A stretch of DNA of 7,780 bases, taken from the NCBI GenBank assembly GCA_903929065.1, contig CAIYTJ010000492.1, positions 1 through 7,780 on the forward strand, read 5' to 3'. Below, one piece after another: positions 1-6,487 of the stretch. This DNA is from an uncultured Bacteroidales bacterium. Lineage in GTDB: Bacteria > Bacteroidota > Bacteroidia > Bacteroidales > Paludibacteraceae. A program made the translations under genes and the position numbers. Every line of letters starts with the position of its first letter. The first letter of the stretch is position 1. Below the pieces are notes generated by a model. The model saw nothing but the letters and a program-made list of their open reading frames with translations, was not told the origin of the DNA and did no database searches.

Positions 1-29
1 ATAAAAATGTGTTTTTCTTTTTTTTATTT

Positions 30-67
30 AAAAAAAAAAAAGCGACTGTAAGTACCTTACAATCGCT
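30..67 (-). terminator. Rho-independent terminator of the tRNA-Arg gene
   Basis: Read on the minus strand, bases 67-56 and 52-41 form a 12-bp stem closed by a 3-base loop (53-55), followed directly by an 11-base U run (complement of A30-A40). One pair (46/62) is a G-U wobble on the minus strand but an A-C mismatch on the plus strand, so the hairpin is better formed in minus-strand RNA, which fits termination of the tRNA transcript. The plus-strand reading also has five Ts after the stem (69-73), so weaker bidirectional use for a gene left of the window is possible. Confidence 0.85.
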
Positions 68-90
68 ATTTTTACTTGTTTTTCATCTTG

Positions 91-164
91 TGACCCCGAT
101 GGGATTCTAACCCATGACCTTCAGAACCGGAATCTGACGCTCTATACAGCTGAGCTACGGAGCC
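91..164 (-). tRNA. tRNA-Arg (anticodon CCG)
   Basis: This is a complete 74-nt cloverleaf on the minus strand. The 7-bp acceptor stem (164-158 with 98-92) contains two G-U pairs. The D stem is GCTC/GAGC, and the anticodon stem is TCAGA/TCTGA with the 7-base loop TTCCGGT. The T stem is ATGGG/CCCAT, and the discriminator is A73 at base 91. The anticodon CCG (130-128) reads the Arg codon CGG. A20, a known Arg identity base in Escherichia coli, is present. CCA is not encoded: the bases after the discriminator are CAAG, so CCA must be added after transcription. Position 19 is U instead of the near-universal G, and position 56 is A instead of C, so the elbow tertiary pair would be U19-A56. All stems are intact, so the gene is probably functional. 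Confidence 0.95.
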
Positions 165-176
165 GTTTTGGAGTTG

Positions 177-184
177 CAAAGGTA
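177..184 (-). promoter_or_regulatory. -7 promoter element for tRNA-Arg
   Basis: On the minus strand this reads TACCTTTG, an exact match to the Bacteroidota -7 consensus TAnnTTTG. Transcription would start around 170-172, a few bases before the mature 5' end at 164. No good -33 TTTG element is seen at the usual distance, so the assignment rests on the -7 box and its position. Confidence 0.55.
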
Positions 185-252
185 ACAAAAATTATCAAAC
201 TCTGAAAAACAGTTTGAAAAATCCTCAACTGACTTTTTACATAAGAAAATCT

Positions 253-283
253 ATTGTCGTTTCGATAGATTTATTTAAATTTG
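253..283 (+). promoter_or_regulatory. Predicted radA promoter
   Basis: TAAATTTG at 276-283 matches the Bacteroidota -7 consensus TAnnTTTG exactly. ATTG at 253-256 is a reasonable -33 element, with a 19-base spacer. The start site would lie near 289-291, leaving a leader of about 47 bases that is A-rich and has no Shine-Dalgarno sequence, as is usual in this phylum. Confidence 0.65.
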
Positions 284-337
284 TAGAATTATTGAGTACA
301 ATGATCTAATAAACAAATCACACAATAATCTAAAAGC

Positions 338-1708
338 ATGGCCAAAACCAAATCTGTGTATGTTTGCCAAAATTGCGGTGTGGACTCTCCAAAATGGATT
401 GGAAAATGTCCGTCATGCGGCGAGTGGAATTCATATGTCGAAGAAATAATCAGCAAAGACACAACACCGAAATTTCAAATGGCAGGTGTTGAAATTACCA
501 AGCAAAAACCAATTCTGATTTCGGATGTTGAGACCGATGAAGAAACCCGTATCGATACCAGTTGTAATGAATTGAATCGGGTGTTGGGAGGTGGATTGGT
601 TCCGGGATCATTGGTGCTGATTGGCGGTGAACCCGGCATTGGCAAATCTACATTGGTGTTGCAAGTGGTGTTGAATCTGAAAGGTAAACGGACGCTTTAC
701 ATTTCTGGCGAAGAAAGCGTAAAACAATTGAAACTTCGCGCCGAAAGACTGAAATTTGATAACCCCGATTGTTATATTGTCAGTGAAACTTCGCTTGAGC
801 AAATTTTTGTTCATATCCAGAATATTCAGCCCGAAGTGGTGATTGTCGATTCCATTCAAACAGTTTCAACCGAACTGATTGAGTCGTCACCTGGTTCGGT
901 TTCACAAGTTCGTGAATGTACCGCCAATCTGCTGAAGTTCTGCAAAACCACCTCCATTCCGGTGCTTTTAATCGGGCATATCAACAAAGAAGGCAGCATT
1001 GCCGGTCCGAAAGTGTTGGAACATATCGTGGACACTGTGCTTCAGTTTGAAGGCGACCAACATTATATGTACCGGATTCTTCGTCCGATAAAAAACCGAT
1101 TTGGAAGTACTTCGGAACTTGGCATTTTCGAAATGCAGCAAAATGGTCTGCGTGAGGTGAGTAATCCGTCCGAATTGTTACTTTCGCAAAACCACGAAGG
1201 ACTTAGCGGTGTGGCTATTGCTTCTGCTATTGAAGGAATTCGTCCGTTTCTGATAGAAGTGCAGGCGTTGGTCAGTTCGGCAGCTTACGGAACGCCCCAG
1301 CGCTCCAGCACCGGTTTTGATCTGCGCCGGTTGAATATGTTGCTGGCTGTTCTCGAAAAACGCGCCGGTTTCAAAATTGCCCAAAAAGATGTTTTTCTCA
1401 ATATTGCAGGAGGAATTAAAGTGAATGACCCGGCTATCGATTTGGCTGTAATTTCGGCTATTCTTTCGTCAAATGTGGATATTGCTATTGAAAAGCAAGT
1501 TTGTATGGCTGGCGAAGTCGGACTTTCCGGTGAAATCCGCCCCATCAACCGCATTGAACAGCGCATTCTCGAAGCCGAAAAACTTGGTTTCAAAAAGATG
1601 ATTATTCCTGATATCAACCTGAAAAGTATCAATCTGACTAAACTGAATATTGAATTGGTTAGAGTGAAAAAGGTGGAAGAGGCGTTTAGAGTATTGTTTA
1701 AAGGGTAG
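338..1708 (+). CDS. radA: DNA repair protein RadA
   Basis: RadA is a cytoplasmic RecA-like ATPase that processes recombination intermediates, promoting branch migration during recombinational DNA repair. Domains are in the family order. The N-terminal zinc finger has C10, C13, C24 and C27. The ATPase core has Walker A GEPGIGKS (97-104) and a Walker B strand ending at D171. The RadA-specific KNRFG motif is at 252-256, followed by a C-terminal Lon-protease-like domain from about 290. At 456 residues it is the usual length and looks intact. The start at 338 places the zinc finger at its normal distance from the N-terminus. A promoter with exact -7 box lies 55 bases upstream. A lipoprotein gene starts 5 bases after its stop, so read-through transcription is likely. 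Its G+C content is clearly higher than that of the next gene. Confidence 0.97.
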   Translation: MAKTKSVYVCQNCGVDSPKWIGKCPSCGEWNSYVEEIISKDTTPKFQMAGVEITKQKPILISDVETDEETRIDTSCNELNRVLGGGLVPGSLVLIGGEPGIGKSTLVLQVVLNLKGKRTLYISGEESVKQLKLRAERLKFDNPDCYIVSETSLEQIFVHIQNIQPEVVIVDSIQTVSTELIESSPGSVSQVRECTANLLKFCKTTSIPVLLIGHINKEGSIAGPKVLEHIVDTVLQFEGDQHYMYRILRPIKNRFGSTSELGIFEMQQNGLREVSNPSELLLSQNHEGLSGVAIASAIEGIRPFLIEVQALVSSAAYGTPQRSSTGFDLRRLNMLLAVLEKRAGFKIAQKDVFLNIAGGIKVNDPAIDLAVISAILSSNVDIAIEKQVCMAGEVGLSGEIRPINRIEQRILEAEKLGFKKMIIPDINLKSINLTKLNIELVRVKKVEEAFRVLFKG

Positions 1709-1710
1709 GA
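1707..1710 (+). promoter_or_regulatory. Possible AGGA ribosome-binding site for the lipoprotein gene
   Basis: AGGA overlaps the radA stop codon and sits 3 bases before the ATG at 1714. Bacteroidota mostly do not use Shine-Dalgarno pairing and the spacing is short, so this may be coincidence. The gene at 6488 has the same AGGATAWATG arrangement. Translational coupling to radA termination is an alternative explanation for initiation here. Confidence 0.3.
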
Positions 1711-1713
1711 TAA

Positions 1714-2571
1714 ATGAGAAATTTAAAAATATTTTATAGTGTTATTTTCTGTTTTCTCATAATCCTTTTGCAAGGATGTGGTAAAAAAGAGTTGGAAAGA
1801 GATGACTATTCTCTTGTTTTTAAAAACTATTTATCAGAAGATACTATTCCTGTTGAATATTTGAAGTTATTTCCTCCTTTAATTACGGATTCTTTTGATA
1901 TTAATTTGGTAGATAAATGTAAAGATGATACACTTAGCGGTGATACATATAAATATTTTTATTCAAAATACACTTTGTTTGAATACGAGTTTGAAAAGGA
2001 AAAATCATTGTTTGGAGATTACTATGATCGTCCTTTTAAGGTGCCACTTTATGATAAGTCAAGTCTAATAGTATTGGGCAAAATTAATATACACAAAGAT
2101 GTAGACGGAATAATGCTTTATTCCAAAACGCCGAAACATGCTATTTTATCTAATGGAGCTGAATATTACACGCTGATAATGTATGTGTTGAAAAAAAATA
2201 AATTATGTTCCATTGTTGAACTTTCGCATTTTTCAGTTAAAGACAATGATAAAAGTGACTGGGTAAGAACTTTCAAAACAAGAAAAGAATGTTACACTCA
2301 AATATATTATTATGGTATGTCCGATTTTGAAAGTCCATGTAGTAGTGTTTATGATGAAAACTGGTGGAGTGAAAAGTCAATGAAGAATTTATTGAGAAAA
2401 CTTGGAATTAAAAATGAAAAACGCACACTAGGATATTCTATGTTTTATATAGATGAAATTGGATTTGTAAGATATATCAGTACAATTGGAGCTAAAAAAT
2501 CTCAACTTCCTGAAATTCTTACTAATAAAAAGAATTGGAAAACTCTTCATTTTCATGGAGTTTTAATGTAA
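1714..2571 (+). CDS. Putative lipoprotein of unknown function
   Basis: I do not recognise a family for this 285-residue protein. It begins with a lipoprotein signal: positive R2 and K5, a hydrophobic segment at about 6-19, and a lipobox L-Q-G-C ending at C22, which would become the acylated N-terminus. The mature part is rich in aromatic residues, Lys and Asp. It has no obvious transmembrane segment, repeat or catalytic motif, and contains scattered cysteines (for example in DKCKDD and SPCSS). The residues after C22 (GKKELERDD) are charged, but I do not see a clear Bacteroidota surface-export signal, so the inner or outer membrane and its face cannot be decided. The gene follows radA by 5 bases. 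It is strikingly AT-rich: 60-base lines starting at 1921, 1981 and 2161 contain 14, 19 and 15 G+C. This suggests a recently acquired or fast-evolving gene. Confidence 0.85.
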   Translation: MRNLKIFYSVIFCFLIILLQGCGKKELERDDYSLVFKNYLSEDTIPVEYLKLFPPLITDSFDINLVDKCKDDTLSGDTYKYFYSKYTLFEYEFEKEKSLFGDYYDRPFKVPLYDKSSLIVLGKINIHKDVDGIMLYSKTPKHAILSNGAEYYTLIMYVLKKNKLCSIVELSHFSVKDNDKSDWVRTFKTRKECYTQIYYYGMSDFESPCSSVYDENWWSEKSMKNLLRKLGIKNEKRTLGYSMFYIDEIGFVRYISTIGAKKSQLPEILTNKKNWKTLHFHGVLM

Positions 2572-2613
2572 TCTTATCCCAAAAAAGGGAAGAAGAGCTA
2601 AATAACAAAGAAA

Positions 2614-3396
2614 ATGACTCTCCGCACTGTAAATGTAACCCGATATATCACTCCTTTGCGCGAAGGTGGCTCGCTGCCGGCTTTGGCTGAAGCTGACGAC
2701 GATTTTAAATACGTTGTCAAGTTTCGAGGTGCAGGGCATGGTGTCAAAGCTTTGATTTCAGAACTTATCGGTGGAGTTTTTGCAAAACTGTTGAATTTGC
2801 GGGTTCCGGAATTGGTATTTGTTCAATTGGATGAAGCTTTCGGCCAAACTGAAGGTGACGAAGAAATTCAGGATTTATTGCAGGGCAGTCGTGGGTTGAA
2901 TCTCGGGTTGCATTTTCTGTCAGGAGCGCTGACTTTCGATCCGGTAACCACCAAAGTGGATGGATTGCTGGCTTCGCAGATTGTGTGGATGGATGCATTT
3001 TTGACTAATGTGGATCGAACCGTGCGAAATACTAATATGTTGATGTGGCACAAAGAGTTATGGCTTATTGATCATGGTGCAACGCTATATTTTCACCATA
3101 CCTGGACTAATTGGGAGACCCAGGCATTGAGTCCTTTTCCATTGATAAAAGACCATGTTTTGCTGCCATTTGCCGATAAACTGGAAGAAGTAAATGCCGC
3201 ATTCCATCAACTAATTTCCAATGAAACAATTCGCGAAATAGTGGATATGATACCGGATGATTGGGCTTCAGTTTCAGAAAATGGCTCGTCAGCAAACGAA
3301 GTTCGAGAAATTTATTATCAATTTTTGTCGCGCAGATTGGAAAATTCAGATAACTTTTTAAACGAAGCACTCCATGCAAGGAAAACAGGTTTTTGA
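2614..3396 (+). CDS. HipA-like kinase (HipA_2-type), stand-alone
   Basis: This 260-residue cytoplasmic protein resembles the HipA_2 class of HipA-like kinases. The N-lobe has a glycine-rich stretch (REGGSLPAL, 16-24), then YVVKFRGAGHG with K36 as likely ATP-binding lysine, and E50 in the following helix. The catalytic loop is NVDRTVRNTN (132-141), with D134 as putative catalytic Asp. N139 lies five residues on, the same spacing as D309/N314 of E. coli HipA. LIDHG (151-155) supplies the putative metal-binding D153. All key residues are present, so it is predicted to be active. The N-terminal HipA coupling domain and an adjacent HipB-like helix-turn-helix antitoxin are both missing. It lies 42 bases after the lipoprotein gene with no visible promoter, and its 3' end overlaps the DUF3037 gene by 23 bases. 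That overlap points to coupled expression with DUF3037. The substrate is unknown. Confidence 0.85.
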   Translation: MTLRTVNVTRYITPLREGGSLPALAEADDDFKYVVKFRGAGHGVKALISELIGGVFAKLLNLRVPELVFVQLDEAFGQTEGDEEIQDLLQGSRGLNLGLHFLSGALTFDPVTTKVDGLLASQIVWMDAFLTNVDRTVRNTNMLMWHKELWLIDHGATLYFHHTWTNWETQALSPFPLIKDHVLLPFADKLEEVNAAFHQLISNETIREIVDMIPDDWASVSENGSSANEVREIYYQFLSRRLENSDNFLNEALHARKTGF

Positions 3397-3757
3397 ATAC
3401 GCCGTGATACGTGTTTTACCTAAAGTGGAACGCGAAGAATTTATCAATATCGGTGTAATTTTGTTCTCAAAAAGAGCAAAATACATTCGCATGAAATATA
3501 AATTGGACAAAGAAAGACTTAGTGTTTTTTCAAGTGAATTGGAAGTTGAATTACTCGAAGAAACCTTGCATTCATTCGAAAAAATATGTAATGGAGACAA
3601 GGCCGGCGGTACAATTGCGCAATTTGATATTCCGGAACGTTTTCGTTGGCTGACTGCTGTCAGAAGCTCGTGCATACAAACATCCCGCCCTCATCCCGGA
3701 TTTTCTGACAACCTGGATTCTGAGTTAGAAAAGTTGTTCCTGGAAATGGTTGAATAG
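3374..3757 (+). CDS. DUF3037 family protein
   Basis: This 127-residue protein matches the DUF3037 family in its two conserved blocks. The first is YAVIRVLPKVEREEFINIGV (9-28), near the N-terminus. The second is ERFRWLTAVRSSCIQTSRPH (88-107), followed by PGF and a terminal acidic helix. The family has no established function. The start is well placed because the first block normally lies only a few residues in. The gene overlaps the last 23 bases of the HipA-like kinase in another frame. From my knowledge of the families, kinase and DUF3037 genes tend to sit side by side, so the protein is probably a partner, substrate or regulator of the kinase. It has no signal peptide or membrane segment and is presumably cytoplasmic. 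No clear terminator follows before the gyrB promoter. Confidence 0.85.
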   Translation: MQGKQVFEYAVIRVLPKVEREEFINIGVILFSKRAKYIRMKYKLDKERLSVFSSELEVELLEETLHSFEKICNGDKAGGTIAQFDIPERFRWLTAVRSSCIQTSRPHPGFSDNLDSELEKLFLEMVE

Positions 3758-3791
3758 TCAATTTTTAAACCGGCATTTTACCCAAATTCAT

Positions 3792-3823
3792 AGTGATAAT
3801 ATCAATTATTTATCGTATATTTG
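3792..3823 (+). promoter_or_regulatory. Predicted gyrB promoter
   Basis: TATATTTG at 3816-3823 is an exact TAnnTTTG -7 element. A -33 element is only weakly matched (AGTG at 3792-3795, 20-base spacer). The start site would be near 3830, giving an A-rich leader of about 78 bases before the gyrB ATG. The box separates gyrB from the upstream kinase/DUF3037 unit. Confidence 0.6.
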
Positions 3824-3908
3824 TATGTTTTTTTGGATACAAGCAACAAATATGGAATATGCTGAAAACCATCTCTAAACAGCAAAAATAAATAACATAA
3901 AATAGAAA

Positions 3909-5873
3909 ATGAACGAAGTAGAATTAGCAAGAGACACTGCAAGTGCCAATTATGGTGCAAGTAGCATTCAAGTGCTTGAAGGATTGGAAGCAGTACGCAA
4001 ACGCCCGGCGATGTATATTGGCGATATTGGCGTAAAAGGATTACACCATCTGGTTTATGAGGTGGTTGATAATTCCATCGATGAAGCCATGGCAGGACAT
4101 TGTGATACCATCAATGTAACCATCAATGAAAATAATTCAATAACTGTTGTTGATAATGGCCGCGGTATCCCGGTTGATATGCACGAAAAAGAAGGAAAGT
4201 CTGCTCTGGAAGTAGTTATGACCGTGCTTCATGCCGGTGGTAAATTCGACCATGGAAGTTATAAAGTTTCCGGAGGATTGCATGGTGTTGGGGTTTCGTG
4301 TGTGAATGCACTTTCTACTGATTTACGCGTGGAAGTTTCACGTAACGGGAAATTGTATATGCAGGAATACCAATGCGGTATACCAAAATTTCCGGTACAG
4401 GAAATCGGGACTTCCACTACCAATGGAACACTGACAACTTTTCTTCCCGACAATACTATTTTTATTGAATCGGTTTACAAATACGATATTTTAGCAAGCC
4501 GGTTACGTGAATTATCATACCTGAATGCAGGAATTACACTGACTTTGACTGATAAACGTCATGTGGAAGAAGATGGAACTTTCCGTTCGGAAATTTTTCA
4601 TTCAACCGAAGGTTTGAAAGAATTCGTTCAGTATATCGACGAAGCCCGCGAGCCGCTTATTGAAAATATTATTCATATTTCCACAGAGAAAAACGGAATT
4701 CCTGTTGAGATTGCTATGACCTACAATACGTCGTACAATGAAAATGTGCACTCGTATGTAAATAATATCAATACAATTGAAGGTGGAACTCACCTTGCCG
4801 GTTTCCGCCGCGGATTGACCCGTACGTTGAAAAAATATGCCGAAGACAGCAAAATGCTGGAAAAACTGAAAATTGAAATCAGTGGCGACGACTTCCGTGA
4901 AGGCTTGACAGCAGTAATTTCGATTAAAGTTCAGGAACCGCAGTTTGAAGGCCAGACCAAAACCAAATTGGGTAATAACGAAGTAATGGGTTCGGTGGAT
5001 ATGGCTGTTGGAGAAGCGCTTGGTAACTATTTGGAAGAAAATCCAAAGGCAGCCCGCATTATTGTGGAAAAAGTAATTCTGGCAGCGACAGCGCGTTATG
5101 CAGCTCGTAAAGCCCGTGAAATGGTACAACGCAAATCCCCGCTTTCGGGTGGAGGATTACCCGGCAAGCTTGCCGATTGTGCTGACAAAGATCCTGAAAA
5201 ATGCGAATTATTTCTTGTCGAAGGGGATTCGGCTGGTGGAACCGCTAAACAAGGCCGCAGCCGTCAGTTTCAGGCAATTTTACCCTTGCGTGGTAAAATT
5301 CTGAATGTTGAGAAAGCAATGCCGCATAAAGTGCTTGAAAGTGAAGAAATTCGCAATATATATACCGCGTTAGGCGTTACTATTGGTACCGAAGATGACA
5401 GCAAAGCATTGAACACTAAAAAACTTCGATATCATAAAATCATAATCATGACCGATGCTGACGTCGATGGCAGCCACATTTCCACATTAATTATGACTTT
5501 CTTTTTCCGTCATATGAAAGAATTGATAGAACAGGGATATTTGTATATTGCAACTCCACCGCTCTATTTATGCAAAAAAGGGAAAGTGGAAGAATATTGC
5601 TGGACAGATGTTCAACGTCAGATTTTTATTGAAAAATATGGTGGTGGTGTCGAAGGTGGAATTCATACTCAGCGTTATAAAGGTTTGGGAGAAATGAATG
5701 AAACACAATTGTGGGACACTACCATGAATCCTGAAAACCGCACATTGCGTCAGGTGAATATTGAAAATGCTGCCGAAGCAGATCACGTTTTCTCCATGTT
5801 GATGGGCGATGATGTGGCGCCGAGACGGCAATTTATCGAACAAAACGCAACTTACGCGAAAATTGACGCTTAA
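3909..5873 (+). CDS. gyrB: DNA gyrase subunit B
   Basis: GyrB is the ATPase subunit of DNA gyrase (A2B2), which introduces negative supercoils into DNA. The GHKL ATPase domain shows E51 (general base), N55, DNGRG (82-86) and GGLHGVG (122-128). The transducer domain carries the QTK loop (349-351). The TOPRIM domain shows EGDSAGG (438-444) and DADVDG (516-521), whose acidic residues bind Mg2+. PLRGKILNVEKA (459-470) and RYKGLGEM (589-596) favour GyrB over ParE. At 654 residues it is the usual short bacterial form, without the E. coli TOPRIM insertion. R461 lies where E. coli has K447, within the region tied to quinolone response. That is a common natural variant and I do not call it resistance. 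No truncation is seen. It has its own promoter and ends in a strong hairpin terminator. Confidence 0.98.
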   Translation: MNEVELARDTASANYGASSIQVLEGLEAVRKRPAMYIGDIGVKGLHHLVYEVVDNSIDEAMAGHCDTINVTINENNSITVVDNGRGIPVDMHEKEGKSALEVVMTVLHAGGKFDHGSYKVSGGLHGVGVSCVNALSTDLRVEVSRNGKLYMQEYQCGIPKFPVQEIGTSTTNGTLTTFLPDNTIFIESVYKYDILASRLRELSYLNAGITLTLTDKRHVEEDGTFRSEIFHSTEGLKEFVQYIDEAREPLIENIIHISTEKNGIPVEIAMTYNTSYNENVHSYVNNINTIEGGTHLAGFRRGLTRTLKKYAEDSKMLEKLKIEISGDDFREGLTAVISIKVQEPQFEGQTKTKLGNNEVMGSVDMAVGEALGNYLEENPKAARIIVEKVILAATARYAARKAREMVQRKSPLSGGGLPGKLADCADKDPEKCELFLVEGDSAGGTAKQGRSRQFQAILPLRGKILNVEKAMPHKVLESEEIRNIYTALGVTIGTEDDSKALNTKKLRYHKIIIMTDADVDGSHISTLIMTFFFRHMKELIEQGYLYIATPPLYLCKKGKVEEYCWTDVQRQIFIEKYGGGVEGGIHTQRYKGLGEMNETQLWDTTMNPENRTLRQVNIENAAEADHVFSMLMGDDVAPRRQFIEQNATYAKIDA

Positions 5874-5882
5874 AAACTCAGT

Positions 5883-5922
5883 CAAAAGTCTAAAGTCAAA
5901 TGACTTTGGGCTTTTGTCTTTT
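5883..5922 (+). terminator. Hairpin terminator after gyrB
   Basis: Bases 5883-5898 pair with 5901-5916 along up to 16 positions, with two G-U wobbles in plus-strand RNA. The innermost A-U pair must open to form the loop. TCTTTT follows at 5917-5922. The wobbles become A-C mismatches on the minus strand, so the structure is oriented for gyrB. The left arm lies in a 7-base quasi-repeat (AGTCAAA, AGTCTAA, AGTCAAA at 5880-5900). The next ATG is only 10 bases after the U-tract, so partial read-through into that gene is likely. Confidence 0.75.
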
Positions 5923-5932
5923 ACAATAAAAA

Positions 5933-6475
5933 ATGAATATAGCCGTTTTTTGTTCATCAAGCAATCATATTGATAACAGGTATAAAAAGGAAGCTTTTCA
6001 ACTGGGCGAAATGATTGCCGAAAGCGAAAACACATTGGTTTTTGGTGGTGCAACAGGCGGCTTAATGGATTCGGTGGCTGAAGGCGCTCACTCCAAAAAC
6101 GGTGATATAATAGGTGTAATTCCTCAGGCTGTAATCCGGATGAAACGGCAAAGTCCGTTACCAACCGAACTCATTATTGTCGAGACCATGAGTGAACGGA
6201 AGGCAAAGATGAAAGAGTTCTCCGATGTTTTCATTGTACTTCCCGGAAGTTATGGCACGTTGGACGAAATGCTGGATATAGTGGCTTCGGGTGTGGTTGG
6301 AGAACATAAAAAGTTATTGATAATTGTCAATCAAAATGGATTTTATAATCATTTTCTCGAACAGATTGAATTTATGCGCAGCGAAATGTTTATACCTGTT
6401 GAAAATTACAAACCTATTGTGGTGCAAGATATTAATGCATGTTTTGAATTAATTAATTTACAATTAAATCATTAA
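5933..6475 (+). CDS. LOG family protein (TIGR00730-type Rossmann fold)
   Basis: Proteins of this family (LOG, 'lonely guy') typically hydrolyse nucleoside 5'-monophosphates, releasing a base such as a cytokinin and ribose 5-phosphate. In bacteria the natural role is often unknown. The Rossmann-like start MNIAVFCSSS is followed by FGGATGGLM (37-45), the family nucleotide-binding loop. MSERKAKM (86-93) has the conserved R89-K90. LPGSYGTLDE (103-112) corresponds to the family signature PGGxGTxxE, with catalytic-region E112 kept but the second Gly replaced by S106. The length of 180 residues is usual, and the protein is cytoplasmic. The start codon lies 10 bases after the gyrB terminator U-tract and no good promoter fits between them, so expression may rely on read-through. 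It is followed by the next gene after 12 bases and is probably co-transcribed with it. The substrate cannot be assigned. Confidence 0.9.
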   Translation: MNIAVFCSSSNHIDNRYKKEAFQLGEMIAESENTLVFGGATGGLMDSVAEGAHSKNGDIIGVIPQAVIRMKRQSPLPTELIIVETMSERKAKMKEFSDVFIVLPGSYGTLDEMLDIVASGVVGEHKKLLIIVNQNGFYNHFLEQIEFMRSEMFIPVENYKPIVVQDINACFELINLQLNH

Positions 6476-6480
6476 AATCC

Positions 6481-6484
6481 AGGA
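6481..6484 (+). promoter_or_regulatory. Possible AGGA ribosome-binding site for the GH16-like gene
   Basis: AGGA ends 3 bases before the ATG at 6488, in the 12-base gap after the LOG gene. This is the same AGGATAWATG arrangement as at 1707-1716. It supports the choice of this start, but Shine-Dalgarno use is rare in Bacteroidota and the spacing is short. Confidence 0.3.
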
Positions 6485-6487
6485 TAT

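Noticed and set aside
13..40. T-run followed by A-run at the left edge, considered as a palindromic regulatory site
   Set aside because: The A-run is the U-tract of the minus-strand terminator. The T-run beyond it is low-complexity and its downstream context is outside the window.
2574..2595. Inverted repeat around CCC-AAAAAA-GGG after the lipoprotein gene
   Set aside because: Only about four clean pairs form before mismatches, and no T-tract follows, so it is not a convincing terminator.
3825..3878. Short upstream open frame in the gyrB leader (ATG at 3825 or in-frame ATG at 3852, stop at 3876-3878)
   Set aside because: The predicted transcription start near 3830 excludes the first ATG. 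The remaining 8-codon frame has no ribosome-binding context and no attenuator-like hairpin beside it.
4602..5129. 175-codon open frame on the minus strand inside gyrB
   Set aside because: It is fully antisense to gyrB, with a low-complexity Phe-rich translation typical of a shadow frame.
5347..5350. GyrB R461 (E. coli K447 position) as a quinolone-resistance mutation
   Set aside because: Arg at this position is common in wild-type GyrB proteins, so it is not evidence of resistance.
5880..5900. Three tandem 7-base units (AGTCAAA-like) after gyrB, considered as a CRISPR or iteron array
   Set aside because: The units are too few and too short, have no spacers, and are explained by the left arm of the terminator hairpin.
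5568..6164. 198-codon open frame on the minus strand across the gyrB 3' end and LOG gene
   Set aside because: It lies antisense to two well-supported genes and crosses the gyrB terminator. Its translation shows no recognisable domain.
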